Source of the DNA: Cyanothece sp. BG0011
GTDB taxonomy: Bacteria; Cyanobacteriota; Cyanobacteriia; Cyanobacteriales; Microcystaceae
Assembly (NCBI RefSeq): GCF_003013815.1
Contig: NZ_PRLH01000183.1
Coordinates: forward strand, 1 to 64,000
DNA: 64,000 nucleotides
Reading direction: 5' to 3'
How positions within the stretch are numbered: the stretch's first letter is position 1; every line of letters begins with the position of its first letter. Under the pieces are notes generated by a model. The model had not been told where the DNA came from and did no database searches. It was given only the letters and a program-made list of their open reading frames with translations. The position numbers and the translations under genes are program-made. Shown one piece after another: positions 9,808 through 17,505 of the stretch.

Positions 9808-10178
9808 TTATTAATTGTACTGTCTTCTTTGGGTTCAAGAAATTGACAATTTTGACAAGAACCTTGAGGATTGACAGCACAAGTTACTATCTCAGAATTA
9901 GCATTAAAACGACAATTAATATCTCCTAAAATCCAACGACCATTCACTAGAGTCTTTGTCTGACTATTTGAAGATTTTTGGACATAAAGAGAAACTTTTT
10001 TTAATTGATAACCCCCCATTTGGTAGTGATAATGATGATGATATTCTAAGATAGTATAGGTTGTTCCTTCTAACTCTAAATGATTGCTTTTTTTGGGATT
10101 CCAATCTAATGAAAGTTTTCCCAATAATTGATGATTATGACTTAAAATAATTTCAGTTAAAATAGAATTTTGATTCAT
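9804..10178 (-). CDS. Cyanobacterial hypothetical protein, possibly DUF6464-like
   Basis: A 124-residue soluble protein, convergent with fmt and sharing its stop region. The N-terminal half is beta-rich and includes a His/Tyr cluster ([14 protein letters not shown]). The C-terminal part contains [20 protein letters not shown] followed by a CxxC (CQNC), four cysteines that could bind a metal. I recall similar C-termini in a cyanobacterial family (DUF6464), but cannot confirm it. ATG 10178 is chosen; a start 14 codons further up is possible. Function unknown. Confidence 0.65.
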   Translation of the reverse strand: MNQNSILTEIILSHNHQLLGKLSLDWNPKKSNHLELEGTTYTILEYHHHYHYQMGGYQLKKVSLYVQKSSNSQTKTLVNGRWILGDINCRFNANSEIVTCAVNPQGSCQNCQFLEPKEDSTINN

Positions 10179-10330
10179 TCTTAATCTGGCATCGTTCCTT
10201 AACGTTCGTATTATAATCAACTTTCCCTAAATAAGGAAATAAATTTAATAATTAATCCATTCTTATATTGACTTATTTATTCTTCATATTATTTGACGTA
10301 ATTTACCCACCATGATTATAATAATCAAGC

Positions 10331-10453
10331 TATCGGTTTTAGTGGGGATCAGTCGCTAAAGGTAACAGGGAAAGCTTGGTGTAAGTCCGACACTGTCCCG
10401 CAACTGTGATGAAGTCTAAAGCATTACTTTCTAAGTCAGAATACCTGCCGATA
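10331..10453 (+). promoter_or_regulatory. Cobalamin (B12) riboswitch
   Basis: The leader has the AdoCbl riboswitch core: GGTAACAGGGAA, then GGTGTAAGTCCGACACTGTC, CCGCAACTGTGA and finally a CAGAATACCTGCCGAT segment. The closing helix pairs TATCGG at 10331-10336 with CCGATA at 10448-10453. It ends about 85 bases before the hupE ATG, room enough for an expression platform. It is expected to shut off the permease when cobalamin is plentiful. Confidence 0.93.
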
Positions 10454-10536
10454 ACTTAGCTATTGTTATCAGTTGAATGTGATCATAATTATCATCATTT
10501 GACTGAGTATTTTTCAACTCTATCTGCGAGGTACGG

Positions 10537-11205
10537 ATGAGATTTTTGTCAATTAAGCATCAATTACGTCTAAAAGCGACTATTATTTTAACAGTTTTAA
10601 CTGTCTTAATATTAGCACAACCAGCCACTGCACATCATCCCTTTGGAGGAGAAACCCCTAGTAATTTTTTTGAGGGATTTTTATCAGGTTTAGGTCATCC
10701 TATCATTGGTTTAGATCATTTTGCTTTTATTTTAGCTGTAGGTTTATTAGGAACAAAAGTGAAACAAGGGTTTTTAATTCCCATTGCTTTTATTCTGGCG
10801 ACAATGATAGGAACAGGGATACATCTACAAGCTATTGAGTTACCCTATCCTGAGATGATTATTGCTACTTCTGTAATCGTTTTTGGGGGTTTATTAGCCA
10901 GCAAAAAATATAACTTTTTTTCCTTTAGTCTCTCTACTATTATTGTTGCAACCATAGCTATAATCGCAGGTATTTTTCATGGTTATGCTTATGGAGAAGC
11001 AGTGATTGGGGCCGAAATGAATCCTATTGTTGCTTATTTAGCTGGCTTTGCGATCATTCAATTATTGTGTTCTTTTGCTGCTTTGGTTTTAGCTATTTTT
11101 ATGAGTCAGCAGTTTCAGGATAAAACTAATTTTATTTTACGAATGATTGGGTTAGGGATTAGTGGAATAGGGTTTGTCTTTTTTGCTTTTGCTTTCGGTG
11201 CTTAA
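10537..11205 (+). CDS. hupE: HupE/UreJ-family permease under B12 control, probable cobalt importer
   Basis: A membrane protein of 222 residues with an N-terminal signal sequence ending near ATAHH and about six further membrane segments. The HupE/UreJ hallmark HPIIGLDHFAF sits in the first mature helix, and a second His motif FHGYAYGEA lies near residue 150. Family members move Ni2+ or Co2+. The cobalamin riboswitch directly upstream argues for cobalt, the metal of the corrin ring; this is inference. GAGG before the ATG at 10537 supports the start. Confidence 0.88.
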   Translation: MRFLSIKHQLRLKATIILTVLTVLILAQPATAHHPFGGETPSNFFEGFLSGLGHPIIGLDHFAFILAVGLLGTKVKQGFLIPIAFILATMIGTGIHLQAIELPYPEMIIATSVIVFGGLLASKKYNFFSFSLSTIIVATIAIIAGIFHGYAYGEAVIGAEMNPIVAYLAGFAIIQLLCSFAALVLAIFMSQQFQDKTNFILRMIGLGISGIGFVFFAFAFGA

Positions 11206-11234
11206 TGAAGTTTGAAAGCAGAAAAATTTAAGAT

Positions 11235-11262
11235 AAAAGGGACAATTTAAATTGTCCCTTTT
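11235..11262. terminator. Bidirectional terminator between hupE and the C39-like gene
   Basis: A perfect 28-base palindrome: AAAAGGGACAATTT followed by its exact complement ending CCCTTTT. It lies between two convergent stop codons, giving a T-rich 3' flank on both strands, so it can serve both genes. Confidence 0.8.
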
Positions 11263-11269
11263 GCGAATT

Positions 11270-12121
11270 TTAACTAATAAAAATCACCTCACCAAACCAG
11301 TAACCTTTTAATTCACTGAAAGGTTTAGTTTCGGTCCCAAAAAGAGGATTTCCTATGATTAATTCTTCTTTGTCGGTGTCAATACCCATCAAAACCACTG
11401 CATGGGGAAACTGTTGACTTAACCACCGTTGTTTGACGTGAAGTAAAGCTAATTGTTTGCGATTAATTAGTTCATCTAAGGTTGAATCATGATGATAGTC
11501 TGGATTTAATCCTAACTCTTCCATTGCTGCAATTTCCGCTAATGTATTAGTTCCTAAACGGTTCGTATTGGTAAGTTCAACTACCTCTTTTTCACTAATA
11601 TTTGGATGTTTTCCACTCAATCTTGCTAAAGTAGCAATACTTGCCGGCGCACAAGTTACCGTAGTAGACTGTATAACAACTCCGTCAACAATCTTTAATT
11701 CTCCTACATCATGAATAACTGGAGAAAACCAATACAATAATAAAGATAAACAAAGAGAAATAGCCCCTAATCCTACTAATAGTTGATTTCTCCGTTGACT
11801 CGATGACCATCCTGATAATTCTAACAGAAATAATAGTCCAAAAATAAAAAAGCCAAAGCCCAACAATAGATTATCAAAAATTGCCTGTATATGTAAAGAA
11901 AGAATATGAGGAAAAACCGCAGGAAGATAATAAGATAGGTTTGAGCGATCAATAACAATTAATAAGGTTAAAAGACCTGCTAAACTAATGAAAATAATCC
12001 TCGCCGTTTTTTGATGTTTTTCTAAGGCGTTTTCTGCGGTAATTCCTTTGTGGGCTAAATCATTGCCCAAAAAACCACCTAATCCTAAACCGATGACACT
12101 AGGAACAATTAAATCAATCAT
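11270..12121 (-). CDS. Membrane protein with C39-like cysteine peptidase domain
   Basis: Residues 1-135 hold four or five membrane segments. From about residue 140 a papain-like C39 domain follows, with the active-site cysteine in TVTCAPASIATLARLSG, the histidine in FPHAVVLMGID and the Asn-Pro of IIGNPLFGT. C39 peptidases usually cleave double-glycine leader peptides as part of an ABC exporter; this one has membrane helices but no ATPase. Cleavage of a small partner peptide or a signalling role is possible but unproven. A 48-codon ORF 27 bases upstream shares its C-terminal motif. Confidence 0.75.
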   Translation of the reverse strand: MIDLIVPSVIGLGLGGFLGNDLAHKGITAENALEKHQKTARIIFISLAGLLTLLIVIDRSNLSYYLPAVFPHILSLHIQAIFDNLLLGFGFFIFGLLFLLELSGWSSSQRRNQLLVGLGAISLCLSLLLYWFSPVIHDVGELKIVDGVVIQSTTVTCAPASIATLARLSGKHPNISEKEVVELTNTNRLGTNTLAEIAAMEELGLNPDYHHDSTLDELINRKQLALLHVKQRWLSQQFPHAVVLMGIDTDKEELIIGNPLFGTETKPFSELKGYWFGEVIFIS

Positions 12122-12148
12122 AATAATTTCTTTAAAATATTCAAGTAA

Positions 12149-12295
12149 CTAATTAACAAAAATAACTTCATCGAACCAATATCCGTACAATAAATAATTC
12201 AAAAAAGCTTGTAAGTCAAGAGAGAGAATCTTAGCAAATCTTTGAGAAAAAGAATCCTTTAAATTAATGGCACTAGATATAAGTAAATTAATCAT
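12149..12295 (-). CDS. Small 48-residue ORF sharing the C39-like protein's C-terminus
   Basis: An ATG at 12295 opens a 48-codon frame that ends GYWFDEVIFVN; the neighbouring C39-like protein ends GYWFGEVIFIS. The codons differ at several synonymous positions, so this is not a recent copy. The first 35 residues (MINLLISSAINLKDSFSQRF onwards) show no clear family and no membrane helix. It could be the stub of a tandem duplicate whose body was deleted, or a real small protein co-transcribed with the peptidase. Only a weak GAG precedes the start. Confidence 0.45.
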   Translation of the reverse strand: MINLLISSAINLKDSFSQRFAKILSLDLQAFLNYLLYGYWFDEVIFVN

Positions 12296-12437
12296 ATTGT
12301 CAATCTCGTTATTTATCTCTAAAATAGCTACACTAATCAGGAGATGTCAGGGGTAAAATTACGGAAACTTTTTTTATTTAATTTTTTGTCTTGCTTCAAA
12401 ATAGCAGTAAGTAGGTGAGTATAAATAAACGGATAAT

Positions 12438-12498
12438 GTGGGCAATGCTAATTAAAGCTAGAACCTTTATATAAAGATAGTTTTAGGCATTGCCCACC
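12438..12498. repeat. Hairpin repeat of the GTGGGCAATGCC family
   Basis: GTGGGCAATGC and its complement GCATTGCCCAC enclose about 40 bases of AT-rich loop. Shorter members of the same palindromic family occur at 30544-30570, 45333-45359 and 61064-61092. It lies in the 360-base non-coding stretch between the small ORF and recA, in which I see no other gene. Confidence 0.75.
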
Positions 12499-12594
12499 CG
12501 ACAAAGGTTTCATCTTTAATTATGCCTACCCACTTATTAGATAGACTTTAATTCAAGAAAAAATCTTGAGAATTAACTAATAAGATAAATTAAG

Positions 12595-12622
12595 ATAAAA
12601 AAAAATGGATCTATTGATCCAT
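12595..12622 (-). terminator. recA rho-independent terminator
   Basis: On the minus strand, 36 bases after the recA stop, ATGGATC-AATA-GATCCAT forms a seven-pair stem followed directly by nine T residues, a textbook intrinsic terminator. Confidence 0.85.
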
Positions 12623-12657
12623 CCACATTATAGAAAAAAAGAATTGTAGCTAGTTTC

Positions 12658-13707
12658 TTATTCTTCTTCTCCTCCATCTCCTTGAGAAATAGCAAAACTT
12701 AATGATCCCAATTCTAGTTTTTCACGTACCTGTTGTTCAATGGTTTCAGCAATCTTGGGATTTTCTTCTAAATATTTGACTGCATTATCTCTTCCTTGAG
12801 AAATATTGTCCCCATTGTAACTATACCAAGCACCTTTACGAAGAACCACATCACTTTGTTCGGCTAAATCTAACATACATCCCATACGAGAAATTCCCTG
12901 ACCAAAAATGATGTCAAATTCAGCAATGCGAAAGGGTGGGGCTACTTTATTTTTAGCCACTTTCACCTTAGCGCGAATTCCATACTCTCCCTCACTGCCT
13001 TTTTTGAGGGTTTGAATACGACGAATATCTAAACGCACCGAGGCGTAAAATTTTAGTGCAGTTCCTCCGGTGGTAACTTCAGGACTTCCATAAGTAATCC
13101 CAATTTTTTGCCGTAACTGGTTAAGGAAAATGACCACACAGCCTGATTTACCAATGTTTCCCGCAATTTTTCGTAAAGCTTTACTCATTAAACGAGCTTG
13201 TAAACCCACTTGAGTATCCCCCATTTCCCCTTCAATTTCTGCACGGGGAACTAAGGCCGCCACTGAGTCGATCACTACCACATCCACTGCTGCTGATCGC
13301 ACTAATTGATCGACAATTTCTAAGGCAGATTCTCCAGTGTCTGGTTGAGCCACTAATAAGTTATTAATATCGACTCCCAAAGCCGCCGAATAAGTGGGAT
13401 CTAAAGCGTGTTCTGCATCGACAAAGGCAGCCACACCGCCGGCCTTTTGCACCTCTGCGATCGCATGAAGGGCGAGGGTTGTTTTCCCAGAACTTTCTGG
13501 CCCGTAAATCTCAACCACTCTTCCCATCGGGAGTCCACCCCCCAAGGCTAAATCTAGGGTTAAAGCCCCGGTTGAGATGGTTTCCACCTTCATTCTGGCT
13601 GCGTCTCCTAGACGCATAATGGAGCCTTTACCGAAATTTCGCTCAATTTGGTTGAGAACTAAGCCTAATGCCTTTTCTTTATCAGGATTGTTTGTAATCG
13701 CAGCCAT
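12658..13707 (-). CDS. recA: Recombinase RecA
   Basis: DNA-strand-exchange ATPase for recombination and repair. It has Walker [10 protein letters not shown], the DAEHALD segment, Walker [11 protein letters not shown] and the L2-loop region [18 protein letters not shown]. The C-terminus is acidic (GDGGEEE), as usual; 349 residues is normal. No intein or insertion is present. A SOS-like box and a TATAAT lie 34-58 bases upstream, and a strong terminator follows the gene, so it is probably transcribed alone. Confidence 0.98.
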   Translation of the reverse strand: MAAITNNPDKEKALGLVLNQIERNFGKGSIMRLGDAARMKVETISTGALTLDLALGGGLPMGRVVEIYGPESSGKTTLALHAIAEVQKAGGVAAFVDAEHALDPTYSAALGVDINNLLVAQPDTGESALEIVDQLVRSAAVDVVVIDSVAALVPRAEIEGEMGDTQVGLQARLMSKALRKIAGNIGKSGCVVIFLNQLRQKIGITYGSPEVTTGGTALKFYASVRLDIRRIQTLKKGSEGEYGIRAKVKVAKNKVAPPFRIAEFDIIFGQGISRMGCMLDLAEQSDVVLRKGAWYSYNGDNISQGRDNAVKYLEENPKIAETIEQQVREKLELGSLSFAISQGDGGEEE

Positions 13708-13740
13708 TAATGCCTCTATCTATTCTTACACAACAAATTT

Positions 13741-13765
13741 AGTACAAAAGTATTTGTCTATTATA
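13741..13765 (-). promoter_or_regulatory. recA promoter with near-consensus cyanobacterial LexA box
   Basis: On the minus strand TATAAT (13760-13765) is followed by AATACTTTTGTACT (13741-13754). Read on the plus strand, AGTACAAAAGTATT fits the published cyanobacterial SOS pattern RGTACNNNDGTWCB with one mismatch. The box would cover the start of transcription, about 34 bases before the recA ATG. Some cyanobacterial LexA proteins do not control recA, so the regulation is a hypothesis. Confidence 0.45.
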
Positions 13766-13938
13766 GCTTGTTTTACTGACAAGAACTCTAATGATGACAA
13801 TTTTGTGATAGTCTCTATTATCTAGGGTAACATTTACATTGAGATTAGTAAGGGAGAAAATTTACGGAAATTCCTACTTATTATTACGGAATTATCGAAA
13901 ATTAGTGACTATTTACCCAGTTATCTGTTTAAAAAATC

Positions 13939-15393
13939 GTGACATTAATTATTGCTGGCGATCGCAGTGGAACAGGCAAAACAACGATAACCTTAGCTTT
14001 ACTGGCGTTTTTGAGGAAAAAAGCGGCCAAGGTTCAATCATTTAAAGTGGGGCCTGATTATATCGATCCTATGTTTCACAGTTATATCACAAGTCGTCCC
14101 TGTGGTAATTTAGACCCGATTTTGACCTCTGTTAACTATGTTAAATCCTGTTTTCAGCAACAGTGTCACGGGGTTGATTATGCTCTGGTTGAAGGGGTTA
14201 TGGGGTTATTTGATGGGGTTCCGTTGGGGAAGCAGAGTGAGCAGAGGGAGAAGGGAGCAGGGAGCAGGGAGCAGGGAGTAGGGGAGAAAATAGAAAGTTT
14301 TTGTCAAGATTATGGTAGTACGGCGCATATTGCTCGAATTTTAAAGATTCCTGTGGTATTAGTCATTGATTGTAGTCGATTATCGGGATCGGTGGCTGCG
14401 ATCGCTCATGGATACCGTTCCCTTGATCCTAATATTAATGTTGTCGGCGTGATTTTAAATCGAGTGGCAAGCGATCGCCATTTAACTTTACTTGAAACGG
14501 CTTTAAAGCCTCTTAATTTACCGATTTTAGGGGTTATTCGTCGCCAAACAGATTTAACCATTCCCGATCGCCATTTAGGGTTAGTTCCCACTGATGAACT
14601 GCCAGAACTTGATCAGTTTTTTGATAGGTTAGCCCATTTAGCTCAAACTTGTTTTAATTGGGAACAACTTTTGCCTTACCTTACCCCGTCACCCTTTGCA
14701 GGAGGCGATCCCCCCATACCTTCCTTGAGAAAGGGGGAGAGACAATCGATCAAAATAGCGATCGCTAAAGATAAAGCGTTTAACTTCTATTACCCTGATA
14801 ACCTAGATATTTTAGAACAATTAGGGGCTACACTCTGTTACTGGAGTCCTTTAGAAGATGAAACCTTACCCGAAGGCACTGCCGGGCTATATTTTGGGGG
14901 TGGTTTTCCCGAAGTCTTTGCCGAAACGTTATCAAGGAACCAAAACGCCTTAAATGCAGTGAAACAAGCCATTATCAAGGGAATGCCTACCTATGCTGAA
15001 TGTGGGGGGTTAATGTATCTGTGTCAAGAAATTGTTGATTTTAAGGGTCAATCCTGGCCCATGGTGGGTATTTTACCCACAACCGCTAAAATGGGGAAGA
15101 AATTGACTTTAGGGTATCGACAAGCGATCGCCTCTCGTTCTAGTCTTCTGTTGAATGAAGGGGAAACGATTTGGGGTCATGAGTTCCATCGTTCCCAGTT
15201 AACCCATTCTTCTCCTCAACCCATCTTTAACCTATCGAGTTGGCAGAAAAATAGTCCTATTTATGGGGAAGGATGGCAGTGTCATAATGTTCATGGGTCT
15301 TATCTTCATCTGCATTTTGGGGGGTGTCCCCAGATAGCTGAAAAATTTTTTCGTCACACCCTTGATTTTTTTAAGAACCTTGCGTTAGACTAA
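13939..15393 (+). CDS. cobB: Cobyrinate a,c-diamide synthase (CbiA/CobB)
   Basis: Glutamine- and ATP-dependent amidation of the a and c acetate side chains of cobyrinate in corrinoid synthesis. The N-terminal dethiobiotin-synthetase-like ATPase begins at the GTG at 13939 (GDRSGTGKTT, then SFKVGPDYIDP); the C-terminal class I glutamine amidotransferase has its nucleophile in AECGGLMYL and the closing histidine in GSYLHLHF. Two stretches look like repeat insertions: residues near 95-115 (GAGSREQG, from GGGAGCA tandem repeats) and near 250-270 (FAGGDPPIPSLRKGE, from a palindromic repeat). Both keep frame and lie outside the motifs, so activity is probably preserved. Confidence 0.93.
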   Translation: MTLIIAGDRSGTGKTTITLALLAFLRKKAAKVQSFKVGPDYIDPMFHSYITSRPCGNLDPILTSVNYVKSCFQQQCHGVDYALVEGVMGLFDGVPLGKQSEQREKGAGSREQGVGEKIESFCQDYGSTAHIARILKIPVVLVIDCSRLSGSVAAIAHGYRSLDPNINVVGVILNRVASDRHLTLLETALKPLNLPILGVIRRQTDLTIPDRHLGLVPTDELPELDQFFDRLAHLAQTCFNWEQLLPYLTPSPFAGGDPPIPSLRKGERQSIKIAIAKDKAFNFYYPDNLDILEQLGATLCYWSPLEDETLPEGTAGLYFGGGFPEVFAETLSRNQNALNAVKQAIIKGMPTYAECGGLMYLCQEIVDFKGQSWPMVGILPTTAKMGKKLTLGYRQAIASRSSLLLNEGETIWGHEFHRSQLTHSSPQPIFNLSSWQKNSPIYGEGWQCHNVHGSYLHLHFGGCPQIAEKFFRHTLDFFKNLALD

Positions 15394-15439
15394 GTTCAGT
15401 TAAAGAAAATAACCGTTCAGGTAAGAAAGGAGGTGATGC

Positions 15440-15590
15440 CCATGTCAGATAGTAGTAAAATCATGGGTCTCCTGGTTGAAGTTAGCCGGCTGTGTGCCGG
15501 GGCTGTTCTCTAGAAGTTAAGTCCCCCTGGATCTAACTAAGCTGGAGTTCCTTCCGGCAGTTAGGTTTCAATCAGAAGACCCGTAAACAG
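15440..15590 (+). ncRNA. Highly structured RNA, possibly HEARO/omega-RNA-like
   Basis: A long closing helix pairs 15465-15481 with 15566-15582 (GGGTCT with AGACCC, CTG with CAG, TTGAA with TTCAA; one mismatch, two G-U pairs). Inside it are a CCGGC/GCCGG hairpin (15486-15500) and a second hairpin at 15533-15564 (CTAAC/GTTAG, then GCTGGA/TCCGGC). GGGG at 15499-15502 can also pair with CCCC at 15522-15525, giving a pseudoknot option. Size, multibranch form and motifs such as GAAGTTAAGTCCCC recall the HEARO (IscB/IsrB omega-RNA) class, but no such nuclease follows. A 23-codon frame with a perfect AAGGAGGTGATG (ATG 15442) overlaps it and is the alternative reading. Confidence 0.65.
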
Positions 15591-15596
15591 AAATTT

Positions 15597-15643
15597 AACC
15601 CCCTACTCCCCTTAGTCCTAGACTTATTAGGGATTAGGGGGTT
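15597..15643. terminator. Strong hairpin after the structured RNA
   Basis: AACCCCCTACTCCC pairs with GGGATTAGGGGGTT across a 19-base loop, with T-rich sequence on the 3' side. It would end transcription of the structured RNA and possibly of cobB. The G/C-rich palindrome also resembles the dispersed repeats of this genome. Confidence 0.6.
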
Positions 15644-15697
15644 TAAAGTTTTTGAGCAGCAAAAATTTAATGTAATATTGAAGAGAAAAATGACTAA

Positions 15698-15955
15698 AAA
15701 TATGAATATTTATCTGATCCTCGTCAAGCAGTGATTGATGTCGAAGCGATCGCAAAAGATCCAGAAATTGAGGAATTATTACAACAAATTCAAATCTAAC
15801 AAAAATGAAATTAGATAGAATTACGATTAATCCAAATCGCATGAACGGACAACCTTGTATCCGAAATTTGCGCTTAACCGTTCGTAAAAGTTTTAAAAAG
15901 CTTTAGAAAGTCCTGCATTTTTTAATGATTTAGTAGATTTTCAAGGGAAGTAACG
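15698..15955 (+). pseudogene. Decayed genes including a truncated DUF433 antitoxin
   Basis: Three broken frames follow one another. At 15698-15799 a frame without a start encodes LSDPRQAVIDVEAIAKDPEI and ends LLQQIQI. At 15805-15906 an ATG opens 33 codons with MKLDRITINPNRMNGQPCIR, the conserved N-terminus of DUF433 antitoxins, and then stops early after LTVRKSFKKL. At 15900-15953 a third frame reads ALESPAFFNDLVDFQGK and stops. The DUF433 part lacks its C-terminal helix-turn-helix. It adjoins an intact toxin-antitoxin pair, so this spot has collected such modules. Confidence 0.65.
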
Positions 15956-16207
15956 ATACATATCTTTTCGATGAAGAAAACGTACTAAAGCAATAACATT
16001 TCCATTTAGATAAAGTCCAAGACGATAGTTTCCAATCCGAATTCGATAAAATCCTTGATGTCCTTGTATTGCTTTAACATTTCTTAAATCAGTTAGGGTT
16101 CGTGCAGCTTCTATGTCTTCAATCACCGCTTGAATTTGTTGCTTTATTTTACGATCTTTTAGGTTTCGTAAGTCTTTTTTAAAGGTTTGACGAAATTCAA
16201 TGTTCAT
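15941..16207 (-). CDS. RelE/ParE-family toxin
   Basis: An 88-residue basic protein with the RelE/ParE fold: MNIEFRQTFKKDLRNL at the start, then KAIQGHQGFYRIRIGNYRLG and a terminal beta strand ALVRFLHRKDMYRYFP. RelE-type toxins cleave mRNA in the ribosome, ParE types block gyrase; which applies cannot be told, though RIGNYR and the HRKDMYRYFP ending fit the RelE side. It lies two bases downstream of its antitoxin gene, the usual order, so the two are co-transcribed. Confidence 0.85.
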   Translation of the reverse strand: MNIEFRQTFKKDLRNLKDRKIKQQIQAVIEDIEAARTLTDLRNVKAIQGHQGFYRIRIGNYRLGLYLNGNVIALVRFLHRKDMYRYFP

Positions 16208-16209
16208 GG

Positions 16210-16407
16210 TTAGTCTTCTAAGAGAGAAAAAATTTCTTCACGACTAACATTTTCGCTATCTATTCCTTCTTTAATTGCATTGGCCATTGCCATGTCTTCT
16301 ATAACTTCATAAATTAAGTCTTTAAGCAAGTCTTGTTCTTGGGTAAGGAGTTCATAGAGTAATTCTTTAAGGATGGGTTTTAAGGTCTGTTTTTGAGGGT
16401 TTGGCAT
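16210..16407 (-). CDS. Antitoxin partner of the RelE-family toxin
   Basis: A 65-residue acidic protein (start at ATG 16407, MPNPQKQTLKP; a start 12 codons further up lacks support). It is mostly helical (LKELLYELLTQEQDLLKDLI) and ends in DSENVSREEIFSLLED, a type common in small antitoxins that wrap RelE toxins. It has no obvious DNA-binding domain, so autoregulation may differ from RelBE. Identification rests mainly on its position directly before the toxin. Confidence 0.75.
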   Translation of the reverse strand: MPNPQKQTLKPILKELLYELLTQEQDLLKDLIYEVIEDMAMANAIKEGIDSENVSREEIFSLLED

Positions 16408-16547
16408 AATTTTAACTGAATGTATTATTAATAAGTTTAGCAAATTTCAGTAGAGTCAAATCGAATTCGGATACGTCAATTACCTTTAATATAGTTGCTC
16501 GAAAAAGGAGATTATAGGGTGGAAATTTCCCACCTGACTACTTAAGT

Positions 16548-17474
16548 TTAACCCTTAGCTAATCCTTGACGATTACGCCACCAAGCTAATGAGGTACTCG
16601 CAATAAAAATACTTGAATAAGAACCAGCAATAAAGCCTAAAATTAATGCTAAAGCAAAAAACTTAAGGGTTTCACCACCGAATAAGAAAATGGCAACGAG
16701 AGGTAATAAAGTAGTAAGAGTGGTATTAATCGAACGACCAAGGGTTTGATTAACAGAATTTTCGACAATTTCATTAATTGATAATTCTTCACTGTATCTA
16801 TCTGTATTTTCTCGAATGCGATCATAAATAACTACAGTATCGTTAACAGAAAAGCCAATAATTGTTAGTAAAGCCACTAAAAATAAACTATCAACTTCTA
16901 CGCCGGCAACTAATCCTAAAACAGCAAAAACACCAGCAGTTACTAACACATCATGGAGTAAAGCTAGGATAGCAAAAAAAGCATAATCGAACTTAAATCG
17001 AACACTAAGATAGACAATAATGCCAAAAAATGAAACCAATAAAGCTAAAATTCCTGACTCAAATAATTCTTGTCCGATGGTGGGTCCCACGGTATCAATT
17101 TGAATGGTTTCGGGATCAAAATTTCCTATCTCATCATTTAATTCTTGTTGTAATTGGGTTCTTTCATTTACATCTAAAGTTTTAGTCCGAATAGAGAGAA
17201 TATTACCTTCTAAAACTTGAATGGTACTATTGCCTAACTCTTGTTGGTTTAATATCTCTCTTACTTCTCCGACATCAATGGGTTGTTCACAAGTGCCTTC
17301 TACCGCACAAGCTAATTGTAATTGTAGTCGAGTCCCGCCAATAAAGTCTAAACCGGGTCTTAATGGGGCTTTAAAGGTCGTATAAGAAATGATCATGGCA
17401 ATGATTCCACCTGCAATAATTAAGGCAGAAATAGACCACCATAACCGCTCCCATTTCATTATATTGAGTTGCAT
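16548..17474 (-). CDS. secF: Protein translocase subunit SecF
   Basis: Membrane partner of SecD that uses the proton gradient to help proteins leave the Sec channel; in cyanobacteria it may serve both plasma and thylakoid membranes. It has a first helix, a periplasmic domain starting at [13 protein letters not shown] and five more helices, including the conserved [16 protein letters not shown]. The 308-residue length is normal. It follows secD after 31 bases and both follow pdhB, an order I know from other cyanobacteria. Confidence 0.96.
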   Translation of the reverse strand: MQLNIMKWERLWWSISALIIAGGIIAMIISYTTFKAPLRPGLDFIGGTRLQLQLACAVEGTCEQPIDVGEVREILNQQELGNSTIQVLEGNILSIRTKTLDVNERTQLQQELNDEIGNFDPETIQIDTVGPTIGQELFESGILALLVSFFGIIVYLSVRFKFDYAFFAILALLHDVLVTAGVFAVLGLVAGVEVDSLFLVALLTIIGFSVNDTVVIYDRIRENTDRYSEELSINEIVENSVNQTLGRSINTTLTTLLPLVAIFLFGGETLKFFALALILGFIAGSYSSIFIASTSLAWWRNRQGLAKG

Positions 17475-17505
17475 TTTCTTCTGTTAAATAGAACAATAAG
17501 TTAGA

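Noticed and set aside
15421-15600. tmRNA, RNase P RNA or 6S RNA for the folded element
   Set aside because: It lacks the tRNA-like ends of tmRNA, the conserved core of RNase P RNA and the single long bubbled hairpin of 6S RNA.
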